A DNA stretch of 14,152 nt from Chloroflexota bacterium. GTDB lineage: Bacteria; Chloroflexota; Chloroflexia; QHBQ01; JADMIH01. The stretch spans positions 1 to 14,152 of the forward strand of contig JADMIH010000101.1 in the NCBI GenBank assembly GCA_015478675.1, written 5' to 3'. Below, one piece after another: positions 6,571-14,152 of this stretch (within the stretch, counting starts at the first letter, position 1; every line of letters starts with the position of its first letter). The notes below the pieces were generated by a model. That model was not told the DNA's origin and did no database searches. It saw only the letters and a program-made list of their open reading frames with translations. The position numbers were made by a program, and so were the translations under genes.

Positions 6571-8466
6571 ATGGACCTGATCAAGAAGCTCGAAGAGTTC
6601 CGCACGCAAGAGCAATCCCTCAACTGGCATGGGACTTTCGCCGACTACTTCGACATCGTGAAGGATAAACCCAAAGTTGCCGAGCTAGCTCATGCGCGTA
6701 TCTTCAACATGATACTGGCCGGTGGCGTCGCTACGGGCAAAGGCGGCTTGACCACCTACGATTTCTTCTCCGGCGAGATATTCGGCCTGGAGAAGGCGTT
6801 GCAGCAAGTAGTCGAATATTTCAACTCGGCTGCCCAAAGGCTTGAGGTACGCAAGCGCATCTTGCTGCTCATGGGGCCCGTGGGCGGCGGCAAGAGCACC
6901 ATAGTCTCTATGTTGAAGCGAGGGCTTGAGGCTTATACCCGCACGGCGGCGGGCGCGCTCTACGCTATCAGAGGCTGCCCCATGCATGAGGAGCCCCTCC
7001 ACCTGATCCCCCATGAGCTGCGCGATGACTTCATGCGCGAGTATGGGATCTATATCGAGGGCGACCTCTGCCCGCACTGCCGCTTCGAGTTGGAGCATAC
7101 TTACGAAGGGCACATAGAGCGCGTGCCTGTGAATCGAGTGCTCTTTTCCGAGAAGAAGAGACTCGGTATCGGCACTTTCTCTCCCTCCGACCCTAAGTCC
7201 CAGGACGTTAGCGAGCTTACAGGCTCAATAGACCTCTCTACGATAGGTGAGTACGGCTCGGAGAGCGATCCTCGCGCCTACCGCTTCGACGGCGAGTTGA
7301 ACGTCGCCAACAGAGGCATGGCGGAGTTCATTGAGATGCTCAAGGTTGATGAGCGCTTCCTTTATGTGTTGCTAACCCTCTCGCAGGAGCAGAATATCAA
7401 GACAGGCCGCTTCTCGATGATCTACGCTGATGAGGTGGTGGTGTCGCACACCAACGAAACTGAGTACCAGGCTTTCATCGGCAACAAGAAGAGCGAGGCG
7501 TTGCAGGACCGCATCATCCTGGTGAAGGTGCCCTACAATCTGCGGGTCAGCGATGAGGTGCGTATATACGAAAAGCTGCTCAAGCAGAGCGCGCTGCAAA
7601 CCGTTCATATAGCCCCACATACCCTCAACGTAGCCTCCGTATTCGCGGTGCTCACCCGCCTTGAAGCGAGCAAGAAAGCCAATATAAGCCTGATGAAAAA
7701 GCTCAAGCTCTATGACGGTGAGGAGATAGAGGGCTATAAATCTAAGGACGTAAAAGAATTGCAGGACGAGTCGGACCGCGAGGGGATGGACGGCATATCG
7801 CCGCGCTACGTGATCAACCGGCTGTCGAGCGCGTTAGTAAAAGAGGGCGCTACCTGCATCAACCCTATAGACGCTTTGCGCGCCTTGCGCGATGGCCTTG
7901 AACAGCACACGTCGGTGTCACGCGAACAGCGCGAGCATTACCTGAACCTTATCGGCGAAGCGCGCAAGGAGTACGATGAGATAGCCAGGCGCGAGGTACA
8001 GAAGGCATTTGTCTACTCCTTCGAGGAGTCGGCGCGCACTCTCCTGAACAACTATCTCGACAATGTAGAGTCGTACTGCAACAACCAGAAGATGCATGAT
8101 GCATTTACGGGCGAAGAGCTTGAGCCGGACGAGGGGCTGATGCGCTCTATCGAGGAGCAGATAGGGGTTTCCGACACGTCGCGCAAAGCCTTCCGCGAGG
8201 AAATCTTGATCCGCATCTCTACCCTGGCGCGCAGAGGCCAGCAATTCGACTATATGTCGCACGAGCGGTTGCGAGAAGCCATCGAAAAGAAGCTCTTCGC
8301 CGACTTGCGCGACGTGGTCAAGATCACCACATCCGCCAAGACCCCCGACCCTGAGCAGCTACGCCGCATCAACGACGTAGTAGACCGACTGATGAAAGAG
8401 CATGGTTATTGCGCTGTCTGCGCCAACTCGCTCCTCCAATATGTCGGCTCGCTACTCAACCGATGA
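6571..8466 (+). CDS. prkA: Serine protein kinase PrkA (YeaG-like)
   Basis: A 631-residue cytoplasmic AAA+ protein of the PrkA/YeaG family, full length. The Walker A motif GPVGGGKST is at 102-110. A likely metal site follows, with CPMH at 136-139 and CPHC at 167-170. Further family signatures are GTFSPSDPKSQDVSELTGS, then FDGELNVANRGMAEFIEMLK with the Walker B region, FIGNKKSEALQDRI, and the C-terminal kinase-like helical domain (PRYVINRLSSAL to the end). Family members phosphorylate target proteins in E. coli and Bacillus under nutrient stress and during sporulation; an ATP-dependent protease activity has also been proposed in Bacillus. It is first of four genes (prkA, yhbH, zinc-finger gene, spoVR). 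The ATG follows AAAGGAAAG at good spacing. Confidence 0.97.
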   Translation: MDLIKKLEEFRTQEQSLNWHGTFADYFDIVKDKPKVAELAHARIFNMILAGGVATGKGGLTTYDFFSGEIFGLEKALQQVVEYFNSAAQRLEVRKRILLLMGPVGGGKSTIVSMLKRGLEAYTRTAAGALYAIRGCPMHEEPLHLIPHELRDDFMREYGIYIEGDLCPHCRFELEHTYEGHIERVPVNRVLFSEKKRLGIGTFSPSDPKSQDVSELTGSIDLSTIGEYGSESDPRAYRFDGELNVANRGMAEFIEMLKVDERFLYVLLTLSQEQNIKTGRFSMIYADEVVVSHTNETEYQAFIGNKKSEALQDRIILVKVPYNLRVSDEVRIYEKLLKQSALQTVHIAPHTLNVASVFAVLTRLEASKKANISLMKKLKLYDGEEIEGYKSKDVKELQDESDREGMDGISPRYVINRLSSALVKEGATCINPIDALRALRDGLEQHTSVSREQREHYLNLIGEARKEYDEIARREVQKAFVYSFEESARTLLNNYLDNVESYCNNQKMHDAFTGEELEPDEGLMRSIEEQIGVSDTSRKAFREEILIRISTLARRGQQFDYMSHERLREAIEKKLFADLRDVVKITTSAKTPDPEQLRRINDVVDRLMKEHGYCAVCANSLLQYVGSLLNR

Positions 8467-8506
8467 CGCGGAATTACTTCTCGCAAAGCGGTAACTAAGG
8501 GAAGTT

Positions 8507-9667
8507 ATGTCTATTTCCCACGACGACTGGTCGCTGCACCGCAAGGGGCCGCTCGACCAGCAGAGGCATAAGGAGCGAATCAAAGAGGCTATCAAGCAGA
8601 ACCTCCCCAACATCGTCTCGGAGGAGAATATCATCTTGTCTGACGGCAAGCGCGTCATAAAGGTGCCTGTACGCTCCCTTGAAGAGTACCGCTTTCGCTA
8701 CGACGAGAATAGCGGCAAGCATTCAGGCTCAGGCGAGGGCGACTCGCGGGTGGGCGATGTAATAGGCAAAGCGGGCGGCCAGCAAGGGCAAGGTGCCGGT
8801 AAGGGCCAGGGGCCTGCGGGCGAGCAGCCGGGGGTTGACTACTATGAGGCCGATGTGTCGGTTGACGAGATAGCTGCCCTTATCTTTGAAGACCTCGGCC
8901 TTCCAAACCTCCAGGAGAAACGGCTACAGGAGATCGAGTCGGAGGCAGTACGCTTCACCGACATCCGCAAGAAGGGGGCGATGTCGAACCTCGATAAGCG
9001 GCGCACTCTCATGGAGAACCTCAAGCGTAACGCCTCAAAGGGCAACCCTCACGTCGGCGGCTTCAACAGCGATGATCTGCGCTTTAAGACCTGGGAGCCT
9101 AGCATCCAGCACCAGTCGAATGCTGTGATAATAAGTATGATGGACATCTCCGGGAGCATGGGCGACTTTGAGAAGTACATCGCCCGCTCTTTCTACTTCT
9201 GGATGGTTCGCTTCCTCAGGACAAAGTACAGCAACGTACAGATTGTATTTATCTCGCACCATACAGAAGCAAGGGAGGTGACGGAAGAAGAGTTCTTCCA
9301 CAAAGGGGAGTCTGGTGGCACACAAGTCTCCTCGGCATACAAGCTGGCACTAGATATAATACAGAGCAGGTTCCCGCCGGAGGATTGGAATATCTATCCG
9401 TTTCACTTTTCGGACGGCGATAACCTGCCCTGGGACAACGATCTTTGCGTGAAGATGGTAAAAGAGCTAATGGATAGATGCAATATCTTCGGTTATGGTG
9501 AGATACGCGAAGGCTATCGTGGCTCGTCAAGCACCCTGATGTCTGCTTTCAGCAAGCTGTCTGATCCCAAGTTTATCTCGGTAACAATCAAAGACAAGAG
9601 CGCGGTTTACCCCGCCCTGAAGAAATTCTTCTCCGTCTCTCCTGTGCCGGTCGGCGACGGAGACTAA
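8507..9667 (+). CDS. yhbH: DUF444 / VWA-like protein YhbH (YeaH)
   Basis: A 386-residue member of the UPF0229/DUF444 family, the constant genomic partner of PrkA. The N-terminal part (1-66) is charged and includes RSLEEYRFRYD. Residues 67-110 are a Gly-rich low-complexity linker of the type usual in the family. The C-terminal half is a von Willebrand A-like domain with a complete metal-ion-dependent adhesion motif: DISGS at 213-217, Thr272 (SGGTQVSS) and Asp303 (FSDGDN). It presumably works with PrkA and SpoVR in stress adaptation or spore formation; its biochemical role is not established. The gap to prkA is 40 bases and AAGGGAAG precedes the ATG closely. The family call is certain. Confidence 0.96.
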   Translation: MSISHDDWSLHRKGPLDQQRHKERIKEAIKQNLPNIVSEENIILSDGKRVIKVPVRSLEEYRFRYDENSGKHSGSGEGDSRVGDVIGKAGGQQGQGAGKGQGPAGEQPGVDYYEADVSVDEIAALIFEDLGLPNLQEKRLQEIESEAVRFTDIRKKGAMSNLDKRRTLMENLKRNASKGNPHVGGFNSDDLRFKTWEPSIQHQSNAVIISMMDISGSMGDFEKYIARSFYFWMVRFLRTKYSNVQIVFISHHTEAREVTEEEFFHKGESGGTQVSSAYKLALDIIQSRFPPEDWNIYPFHFSDGDNLPWDNDLCVKMVKELMDRCNIFGYGEIREGYRGSSSTLMSAFSKLSDPKFISVTIKDKSAVYPALKKFFSVSPVPVGDGD

Positions 9668-9670
9668 CAA

Positions 9671-9686
9671 CTGATCCCTGATCCCT
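9671..9686 (+). repeat. Heptanucleotide direct repeat in the yhbH spacer
   Basis: CTGATCC occurs twice in tandem with a partial third copy, filling most of the 27-base gap before the zinc-finger gene. The gap contains no clear Shine-Dalgarno sequence. Confidence 0.6.
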
Positions 9687-9694
9687 AAAAACTT

Positions 9695-10570
9695 ATGAGC
9701 GATACAATTTCTTCCACATCCACACAGTCCGCCGGGGTCGATCCTTGCTGGTTTTGCGAGGGGAGCATGGCGACTCGATGCGCATGCGGGCGCTTTTACT
9801 GCCGTAGGCACGGGGTAGATGGCTGCTGCATGATATGTGCCCTTGCTTTTGGCCTCTTTGAGCGGCCTGGCGAAATCGAGCCACTTAGCGAGATGATCAC
9901 CTACAGCCTTACAGCCCAGGCCGACGATCCGTACATAGTTGTCCCAGCCAGGGCGTCGGAGAGCGGCCCGATTCCACTGGCGAATGCCGAGAAGCTAATC
10001 GGGGTGATAATCCAGATGATTGCAAGCGAGGACCCCAAAATTCGCAAACGTGCGGTAGGAGTACTTGCAAATACCACCAACTCCTGGCCCACAATGAACC
10101 CGTCACAGCTTGATAAGCACGCATATGGCACAGGGCTGATCGTTGCGGATCAGGTGCGGCGCTGGCTGTTACATCTTCTCAAGCAGTCCAGGAGCACAGC
10201 TACTGAACCAATCGCCCTCGCCATTCTCGACAAATTGCGCACCGCTGACTTTCGCGATCTTTATCCGGGGATCGCGGAGAACCTGCTCATGCTAAGGTGT
10301 TCCAACCTCGGCACTCGCGTGCATGATGTTTTTCAGACGCTGGGCGACTTCTATCCGACTAGCAGCTACGCGATCAACGAGCGATGCGAGCTTTTTGTCT
10401 ACGAGCAATACGTCAATCGCCGCACAGGTTTCGGCGACCTGATCGAACGGATGTATGGGACAAAGCTGCGCTACGCGCCGATTCTCGCCCGAATGCTCAA
10501 GAGAGGCGTGTGGCACGCCAACTATGAGCGCTTCCGAGAGTGGTATCCGGGCGAGGAGGAGCCGGTATGA
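9695..10570 (+). CDS. Unrecognised Cys-rich zinc-finger protein in the prkA-yhbH-spoVR cluster
   Basis: A 291-residue protein I cannot place in a named family. Residues 18-48 hold eight Cys and one His in a tight pattern (C18, C21, C29, C31, C36, H39, C44, C45, C48), typical of a treble-clef or B-box/AN1-like finger binding one or two zinc ions. Residues 60-291 look all-helical; SEDPKIRKRAVGVLANTT (111-128) resembles a HEAT-type repeat, and later helices (QVRRWLLHLLKQS, PIALAILDKLRTADF, LRYAPILARMLKR) fit an alpha-solenoid. There is no signal peptide or membrane segment, so it is probably cytoplasmic. The gap is 27 bases to yhbH and 69 to spoVR, all on one strand, suggesting co-expression. 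I infer an adaptor or scaffold for the PrkA/YhbH/SpoVR module. The start ATG has a poor Shine-Dalgarno; the Cys cluster lies so early that a much later start is unlikely. Confidence 0.85.
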   Translation: MSDTISSTSTQSAGVDPCWFCEGSMATRCACGRFYCRRHGVDGCCMICALAFGLFERPGEIEPLSEMITYSLTAQADDPYIVVPARASESGPIPLANAEKLIGVIIQMIASEDPKIRKRAVGVLANTTNSWPTMNPSQLDKHAYGTGLIVADQVRRWLLHLLKQSRSTATEPIALAILDKLRTADFRDLYPGIAENLLMLRCSNLGTRVHDVFQTLGDFYPTSSYAINERCELFVYEQYVNRRTGFGDLIERMYGTKLRYAPILARMLKRGVWHANYERFREWYPGEEEPV

Positions 10571-10572
10571 GG

Positions 10573-10625
10573 TAATTATCAATTCGTAGTTCATAGTTCA
10601 TAATTCATAATTCCGCCACCGGCGG
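10573..10625 (+). repeat. AT heptad repeats plus GC hairpin before spoVR
   Basis: AATTATCAATTC is followed by four 7-base units (GTAGTTC, ATAGTTC, ATAATTC, ATAATTC; 10586-10613) and then the hairpin CCGCC-acc-GGCGG (10613-10625). The unit ends six bases before the likely ribosome site (AAGG, 10631-10634). The layout parallels the sequence before prkA. Confidence 0.7.
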
Positions 10626-10639
10626 GAAGCAAGGCCATC

Positions 10640-12079
10640 ATGGAAGATTTGTTTGTCAAAGAGCTTGAAGATGCCATAGAGCCTATCTGGGAGATCGCAC
10701 AGCGATTTGGGCTGGACCCTTTCCAGGTGCATTTCGAGCTTGTGCCACCCTCTATAATGTACGAGTTCGGCTCCTACGGGCTGCCTGGTCGCTTCTCTCA
10801 CTGGTCGCATGGCAAAGTCTACAACCGGATGAAAACAAGCTATGACTACGGTCTCAGCAAGATATACGAGCTGGTTATCAACACCGACCCCAGCTATGCC
10901 TTCCTGATGGAAGGCAACTCGCTGTTGCAGGATAAGCTGGTGATTGCTCACGTGCTGGGGCATTGCGATTTCTTCAAGCACAACGAATACTTTGCACGCA
11001 CTAACCGCCGCATGGTAGAGACTGCTTCCCTCAACGCCGACCGCATCAGGCGCTACGAATATGAGCATGGCCGCCAGGCGGTAGAGCGCTTCCTTGATGC
11101 CGTCCTTTCTATACAGGAGCATATAGACCCCTACCCCTCCCGCGTCGAGGAGGGCGACAGGCAATCTCTCAGAGGTCAGAGGGTATCTGGCGCGGAGAGC
11201 GCCCATCCTTCGCCTGATGACTACAGCGACCTCTTCGGCCTTACGCCTGATGAAAAGCAGATGCGCCCCAGTAAAGAGCTCCAGCCACTGAAGAACCACC
11301 TTCCCGCTCAGCCTGAGAAGGACCTTGTAGGCTTTGTTATGGAGCACTCGCGCCACCTGGAGCCGTGGCAGCGCGATGTCATGGGCATAGTCCGCCAGGA
11401 GATGCTTTACTTCGTGCCGCAGATGCAAACTAAGGTGTGCAACGAAGGATGGGCCAGTATGTGGCACATGCGTATCATGCGCGAGCTAGAAGTGACAGAC
11501 GCCGAGTTCACCGAGTACGCCGAGATGAACGCCGGTGTGGTGGCCCCGTCGCGCCATAACTTAAATCCATATTATCTTGGTGTGAAGCTCCTGGAGGATA
11601 TAGAGCGCAGGTGGGATAACCCTACGGAGGAAGAGCGCCTCAACTTCGGCCGGCAGGGAGGCGAAGGGCGCAAAAAACTGTTCGAGGTGCGCCAGATGGA
11701 AAACGACGTTTCTCTAATCCGCAACTATCTGACACGCCAGCTTGTGGAAGACCTTGACCTCTACCTTTACGAGCGGCAAGGCGATCAGTGGGTGATCGTT
11801 GACAAAGAGTGGCGGAATGTGCGAGATAGTATAGTGGCTCGCATGGCGAACTTCGGCAATCCTACTATTCTTGTGGAAGATGGCGATTACCACCACAACG
11901 GTGAGCTTTACCTGCGCCACATCTACGACAATCAGGATTTAGACCTCACCTACGGCGAAAAAACTTTAGAGCACGTCCACGCGCTATGGGGCAGGCCCGT
12001 ACACCTGCAAACGAAGATAGAGTTCGAGGAAACGCTCCTCTCCTACGATGGCAACAAGCACGAGCGAGAGATACTGTAG
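10640..12079 (+). CDS. spoVR: SpoVR family protein
   Basis: A 479-residue SpoVR-family protein, close to the usual length. Signatures include YEFGSYGLPGRFSHWSHGK (41-59), the invariant HVLGHCDFFKHN (104-115) with possible metal-binding His residues, PWQRDVMGIVRQEMLYFVPQ, then NEGWASMWH and NPYYLGVKLLEDIERRW, and a C-terminal YLRHIYDNQDLDL region. In Bacillus subtilis SpoVR affects spore cortex formation. In other bacteria it goes with PrkA and YhbH, as here, also in non-sporeformers. The biochemical activity is unknown. The region around 160-215 (EEGDRQSL to LFGLTPDE) looks like a low-conservation linker. It is last in the cluster and is followed by a strong hairpin. Confidence 0.96.
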   Translation: MEDLFVKELEDAIEPIWEIAQRFGLDPFQVHFELVPPSIMYEFGSYGLPGRFSHWSHGKVYNRMKTSYDYGLSKIYELVINTDPSYAFLMEGNSLLQDKLVIAHVLGHCDFFKHNEYFARTNRRMVETASLNADRIRRYEYEHGRQAVERFLDAVLSIQEHIDPYPSRVEEGDRQSLRGQRVSGAESAHPSPDDYSDLFGLTPDEKQMRPSKELQPLKNHLPAQPEKDLVGFVMEHSRHLEPWQRDVMGIVRQEMLYFVPQMQTKVCNEGWASMWHMRIMRELEVTDAEFTEYAEMNAGVVAPSRHNLNPYYLGVKLLEDIERRWDNPTEEERLNFGRQGGEGRKKLFEVRQMENDVSLIRNYLTRQLVEDLDLYLYERQGDQWVIVDKEWRNVRDSIVARMANFGNPTILVEDGDYHHNGELYLRHIYDNQDLDLTYGEKTLEHVHALWGRPVHLQTKIEFEETLLSYDGNKHEREIL

Positions 12080-12142
12080 TAATTGTCTATTGCGTAAAGA
12101 CCTGATGGTTGTAGAGCATTTTGATAATCTTTCGTGGCTTAC

Positions 12143-12185
12143 AAACAAGATAGGTCTGGCTTTATCGGCCAGACCTATCTTGTTT
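12143..12185. terminator. Strong hairpin terminator after spoVR (18-bp perfect stem)
   Basis: The arms 12143-12160 and 12168-12185 are perfect inverted copies (core AGATAGGTCTGGC / GCCAGACCTATCT) around a 7-base loop. The right arm ends TTGTTT, giving a short U-rich tail; the left arm begins AAACAA, so it could work in both directions. It lies 64 bases after the spoVR stop. Confidence 0.8.
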
Positions 12186-12532
12186 ACTTATACCGCGCCT
12201 CAAGAATCAACTGTGCAGAAGGCGCATTCACCTGCCTGCGCGAGTTTGCCCTTGAATGGCAACATTGTCTGCGTTACTCATAAGCACATCCCTCCACTTC
12301 CATTCGGTTGAGGTCGGGACTACGACTTACTTTGCCGCAATCTACCTTTATTTACTGCAAAGAATGTGCCAGCAAGGTGTCGCATTTTGCCCTCTTGCCT
12401 GTTATTGCCCCGATACCCAATACATATATCCTGGCAAAAGCTACAGCTGGCAGACAAACGCGGCGGGGTTGAGATAGTATCTCGCCACAGTCCTGGACAT
12501 AGAACTTCCGGCCTACTTTCCGCAGCGGGGCT
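12186..12532. other. Intergenic stretch without recognisable gene
   Basis: Open frames of 73-87 codons cross this stretch, but none has a ribosome site or family resemblance. I see no tRNA-like fold or repeat. Confidence 0.55.
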
Positions 12533-12534
12533 TG

Positions 12535-12543
12535 TGCTATAAT
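12535..12543 (+). promoter_or_regulatory. Extended -10 promoter upstream of the HicB-like ORF and hisS
   Basis: TGCTATAAT is a perfect extended -10, like that of plsX. No clear -35 is seen. Transcripts from about 12550 would cover both the small ORF and hisS. Confidence 0.6.
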
Positions 12544-12613
12544 TTACAGATGTATCTGGATGGAGCAGCGCCGTAAAATCAACTAATAAAGCGACTGTAA
12601 TGAGCAGTTTAGC

Positions 12614-12844
12614 TTGCCGATCCTAACAGAGGAAGGCAGAGATGTCTACTTTGCCTGTTGCCCACTGTTGCAAGGCTGTTGTACAGAGGGTGGTACGTAC
12701 GAGGAAGCAGTTGCTAAGACAATGGAGGAGCAACTTGCAAAGGGCGAGAGCATTGCTGCAAGTGAGTCGGGGATGGTGCATCAAAGTGGTGATACAGGAG
12801 TAAGCGAAATATGGGTGATAAAGAAAATCCACATAAGAAAGTAG
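12614..12844 (+). CDS. Small HicB-like (UPF0150) protein, start uncertain
   Basis: A 76-codon frame starting at a TTG. The core LPILTEEGRDVYFACCPLLQ, then GCCTEGGTYEEAVAKTMEEQ, matches the HicB/UPF0150 fold (strand, CP.L.GC..G.T.EEA). HicB proteins are antitoxins to the HicA ribonuclease, but no HicA is adjacent and there is no C-terminal DNA-binding domain, so this may be a solitary family member. The frame stays open upstream to a stop at 12587, and the fold's first strand (QFSLPIL) begins before the TTG. ATG at 12600 is out of frame by one base, so a single-base deletion near 12603 may have damaged the original start. The 3' end overlaps hisS by 34 bases. It could be a decaying gene. Confidence 0.5.
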   Translation: MPILTEEGRDVYFACCPLLQGCCTEGGTYEEAVAKTMEEQLAKGESIAASESGMVHQSGDTGVSEIWVIKKIHIRK

Positions 12845-14152
12845 AGATGACACCCCAGCGTCTGAAAGGATTCCGCGACCATATGCCCGCCACTATGATT
12901 GTGCGGCAACATGTGATAGACGCTCTGCGCGGAATCTTTGAGATGCATGGCTTTGCTCCCCTTGAGACGCCGGCTATCGAATATGCGGCTACGCTAGAAG
13001 GCAAATACGGCGAGGATGAGAGGCTGCTTTACAGGTTTGAGGACCAGGGTAAGAGGCGAGTAGGCTTGCGCTACGACCTTACGGTGCCGCTCGCCCGCGT
13101 GGTCGCTATGCACCTCAACGACATACAGCTTCCCTGGAAACGCTACCAAATCAGCCCTGTGTGGCGCGGCGATAACCCGCAGTTTGGGCGTTACCGAGAG
13201 TTCTACCAGTGCGACGTAGATATTGTGGGCGCCGCCTCTATACTGGCTGACGCCGAAATCCTCTCCATCTACGGCGAGGTGATGGAGCGCCTCGGCTTCA
13301 CCGATTATCGCGTGCTGATCAACCACCGCAAGCTGATGTCGGGGTTGGCGAAAGCGGCTGGCATACCTCCGTCTGATGCGGGCAGCGTCTTCCGTGCGCT
13401 CGATAAACTGGGCAAGATCGGGCGCGAGGGCGTACGTGGTGAGATGCAGAAGGCAGGTCTGCCTGATCAAGTGGTGTCGAAGACGCTCGACCTCTTTCTG
13501 TCGCGCTCCGAAGTGCATAGCGCCACTGATAACCTGACGCTGCTAAGTGAGCTCTCTGAGCCGCTCAAGGACGACGCTGAGGCTAAGCAAGCGCTGGCCG
13601 ATCTGCGGCAATTACTTGAAGCGCTCCCTTACATGGTGGCTGCTCCTGACCGCTTCCGCCTTGATGTCACCCTGGCGCGCGGCCTGGACTACTATACGGG
13701 GCCTGTTTATGAGGTGCTGGTTGATGAGCCGAAGATAGGCGCGCTCGGCGGCGGAGGGCGCTATGACAAACTAATGTCCCTTTTTTCGGGACGCGATCTA
13801 CCGACCACCGGCGGCTCATTCGGCCTGGAGCGTATTATTGATGTGATGATAGAGTTGAGGCTAGTCGAGCTTGAGGCTACTACGAGCCAGGCGCTGATCA
13901 CCCTTTTTGATACCTCTGCGAATAGCGTAAGCACATCACTTGAGCTAGCCGGTGAGCTGCGTTCAGCAGGGGTGCCATGCGAGGTCTACCTGAACCCTGG
14001 CGATAAGCTGGGCAAGCAGTTCGCTTACGCCGACCGACTTGGCATGCCATTTGCAGTGGTGATCGGACCGGATGAACTCTCATCCGGCACAGTCACTGTG
14101 AAGAGCCTCAAAGCTCCACCACCCAACCAGCAAACCCTCCCACGTGCGGAAC
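12811..14152 (+). CDS. hisS: Histidine-tRNA ligase HisS, 3' end cut by window
   Basis: Class II aminoacyl-tRNA synthetase charging tRNA-His. The frame is open to the window edge with 447 residues visible, ending in NQQTLPRAE, which corresponds to the last turn before the C-terminus, so few residues are missing. Motifs: LKGFRDHMP (18-26) and LETPAIEY of motif 1, RYDLTVPLAR (87-96), motif 2 with RYQISPVWRGD and FGRYREFYQCDVDIVG (125-140), the histidine-specific LARGLDYYTG (288-297), GGGGRYDKL (313-321) and motif 3 TGGSFGLER (333-341). The C-terminal anticodon-binding domain starts near 355. I chose ATG 12811 because AGGAG lies 10 bases upstream; ATG 12847 is in frame but has a poor ribosome site. 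Probably co-transcribed with the HicB-like ORF. Confidence 0.96.
   Translation, partial: MGDKENPHKKVEMTPQRLKGFRDHMPATMIVRQHVIDALRGIFEMHGFAPLETPAIEYAATLEGKYGEDERLLYRFEDQGKRRVGLRYDLTVPLARVVAMHLNDIQLPWKRYQISPVWRGDNPQFGRYREFYQCDVDIVGAASILADAEILSIYGEVMERLGFTDYRVLINHRKLMSGLAKAAGIPPSDAGSVFRALDKLGKIGREGVRGEMQKAGLPDQVVSKTLDLFLSRSEVHSATDNLTLLSELSEPLKDDAEAKQALADLRQLLEALPYMVAAPDRFRLDVTLARGLDYYTGPVYEVLVDEPKIGALGGGGRYDKLMSLFSGRDLPTTGGSFGLERIIDVMIELRLVELEATTSQALITLFDTSANSVSTSLELAGELRSAGVPCEVYLNPGDKLGKQFAYADRLGMPFAVVIGPDELSSGTVTVKSLKAPPPNQQTLPRAE

Noticed and set aside
10598..11467. 289-codon open frame on the - strand
   Set aside because: It lies entirely opposite spoVR and its upstream hairpin, and its translation resembles no family; it is a shadow of spoVR codon usage.
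12048..12477. Two overlapping open frames of 87 and 73 codons
   Set aside because: One begins inside spoVR and crosses its terminator hairpin; the other lacks a ribosome site. Neither resembles a known protein.
12683..12698. T-box-like sequence AGGGTGGTAC upstream of hisS
   Set aside because: It resembles the T-box core, but the next bases (GTAC) break the consensus. No terminator/antiterminator pair follows, and the HicB-like reading frame explains the sequence.

Overview
This window looks like chromosomal DNA from a GC-moderate bacterium, most likely a Chloroflexota member of the Ktedonobacteria type. That is an inference from the gene set (stand-alone plsX, a DUF4446 gene, a prkA-yhbH-spoVR cluster, HTH/Sm-like fusions) and from intergenic DNA rich in short repeats. 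No rRNA or lineage marker confirms it. All supported genes are on the + strand.

Layout. 1-455 is the decayed 5' part of an IS630-type transposase, frameshifted at a G run and truncated. 456-873 holds a 9-bp tandem repeat and the plsX promoter. 874-1872 is plsX (phospholipid synthesis). 1941-2179 and 2811-2996 are two oppositely oriented copies of a small terminal-inverted-repeat element (MITE-like) flanking a membrane-anchored DUF4446 gene (2260-2757), which has a near-consensus promoter just outside the first copy. 3151-4275 and 4333-4782 are two consecutive genes that each seem to join an XRE-type helix-turn-helix to an Sm/Hfq-like fold. 4824-5969 is an M48 membrane metallopeptidase. 5970-6570 is a 600-base intergenic region full of hairpins and short repeats.

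6571-12079 is the core of the window: prkA (AAA+ serine protein kinase), yhbH/yeaH (VWA-like, DUF444), an unrecognised 291-residue Cys-rich zinc-finger/helical-repeat protein, and spoVR. prkA, yhbH and spoVR form a conserved stress/sporulation module in many bacteria. The zinc-finger gene sits between yhbH and spoVR with short spacers, so it is a candidate extra component. A very strong hairpin (12143-12185) probably ends this unit.

12186-12537 shows no convincing gene. An extended -10 promoter then leads into a small HicB-like ORF whose 3' end overlaps the start of hisS (12811 to the window edge), which lacks only its last residues.

The best candidates for something new are the zinc-finger protein in the prkA-yhbH-spoVR cluster and the tandem pair of HTH-Sm/Hfq-like proteins.
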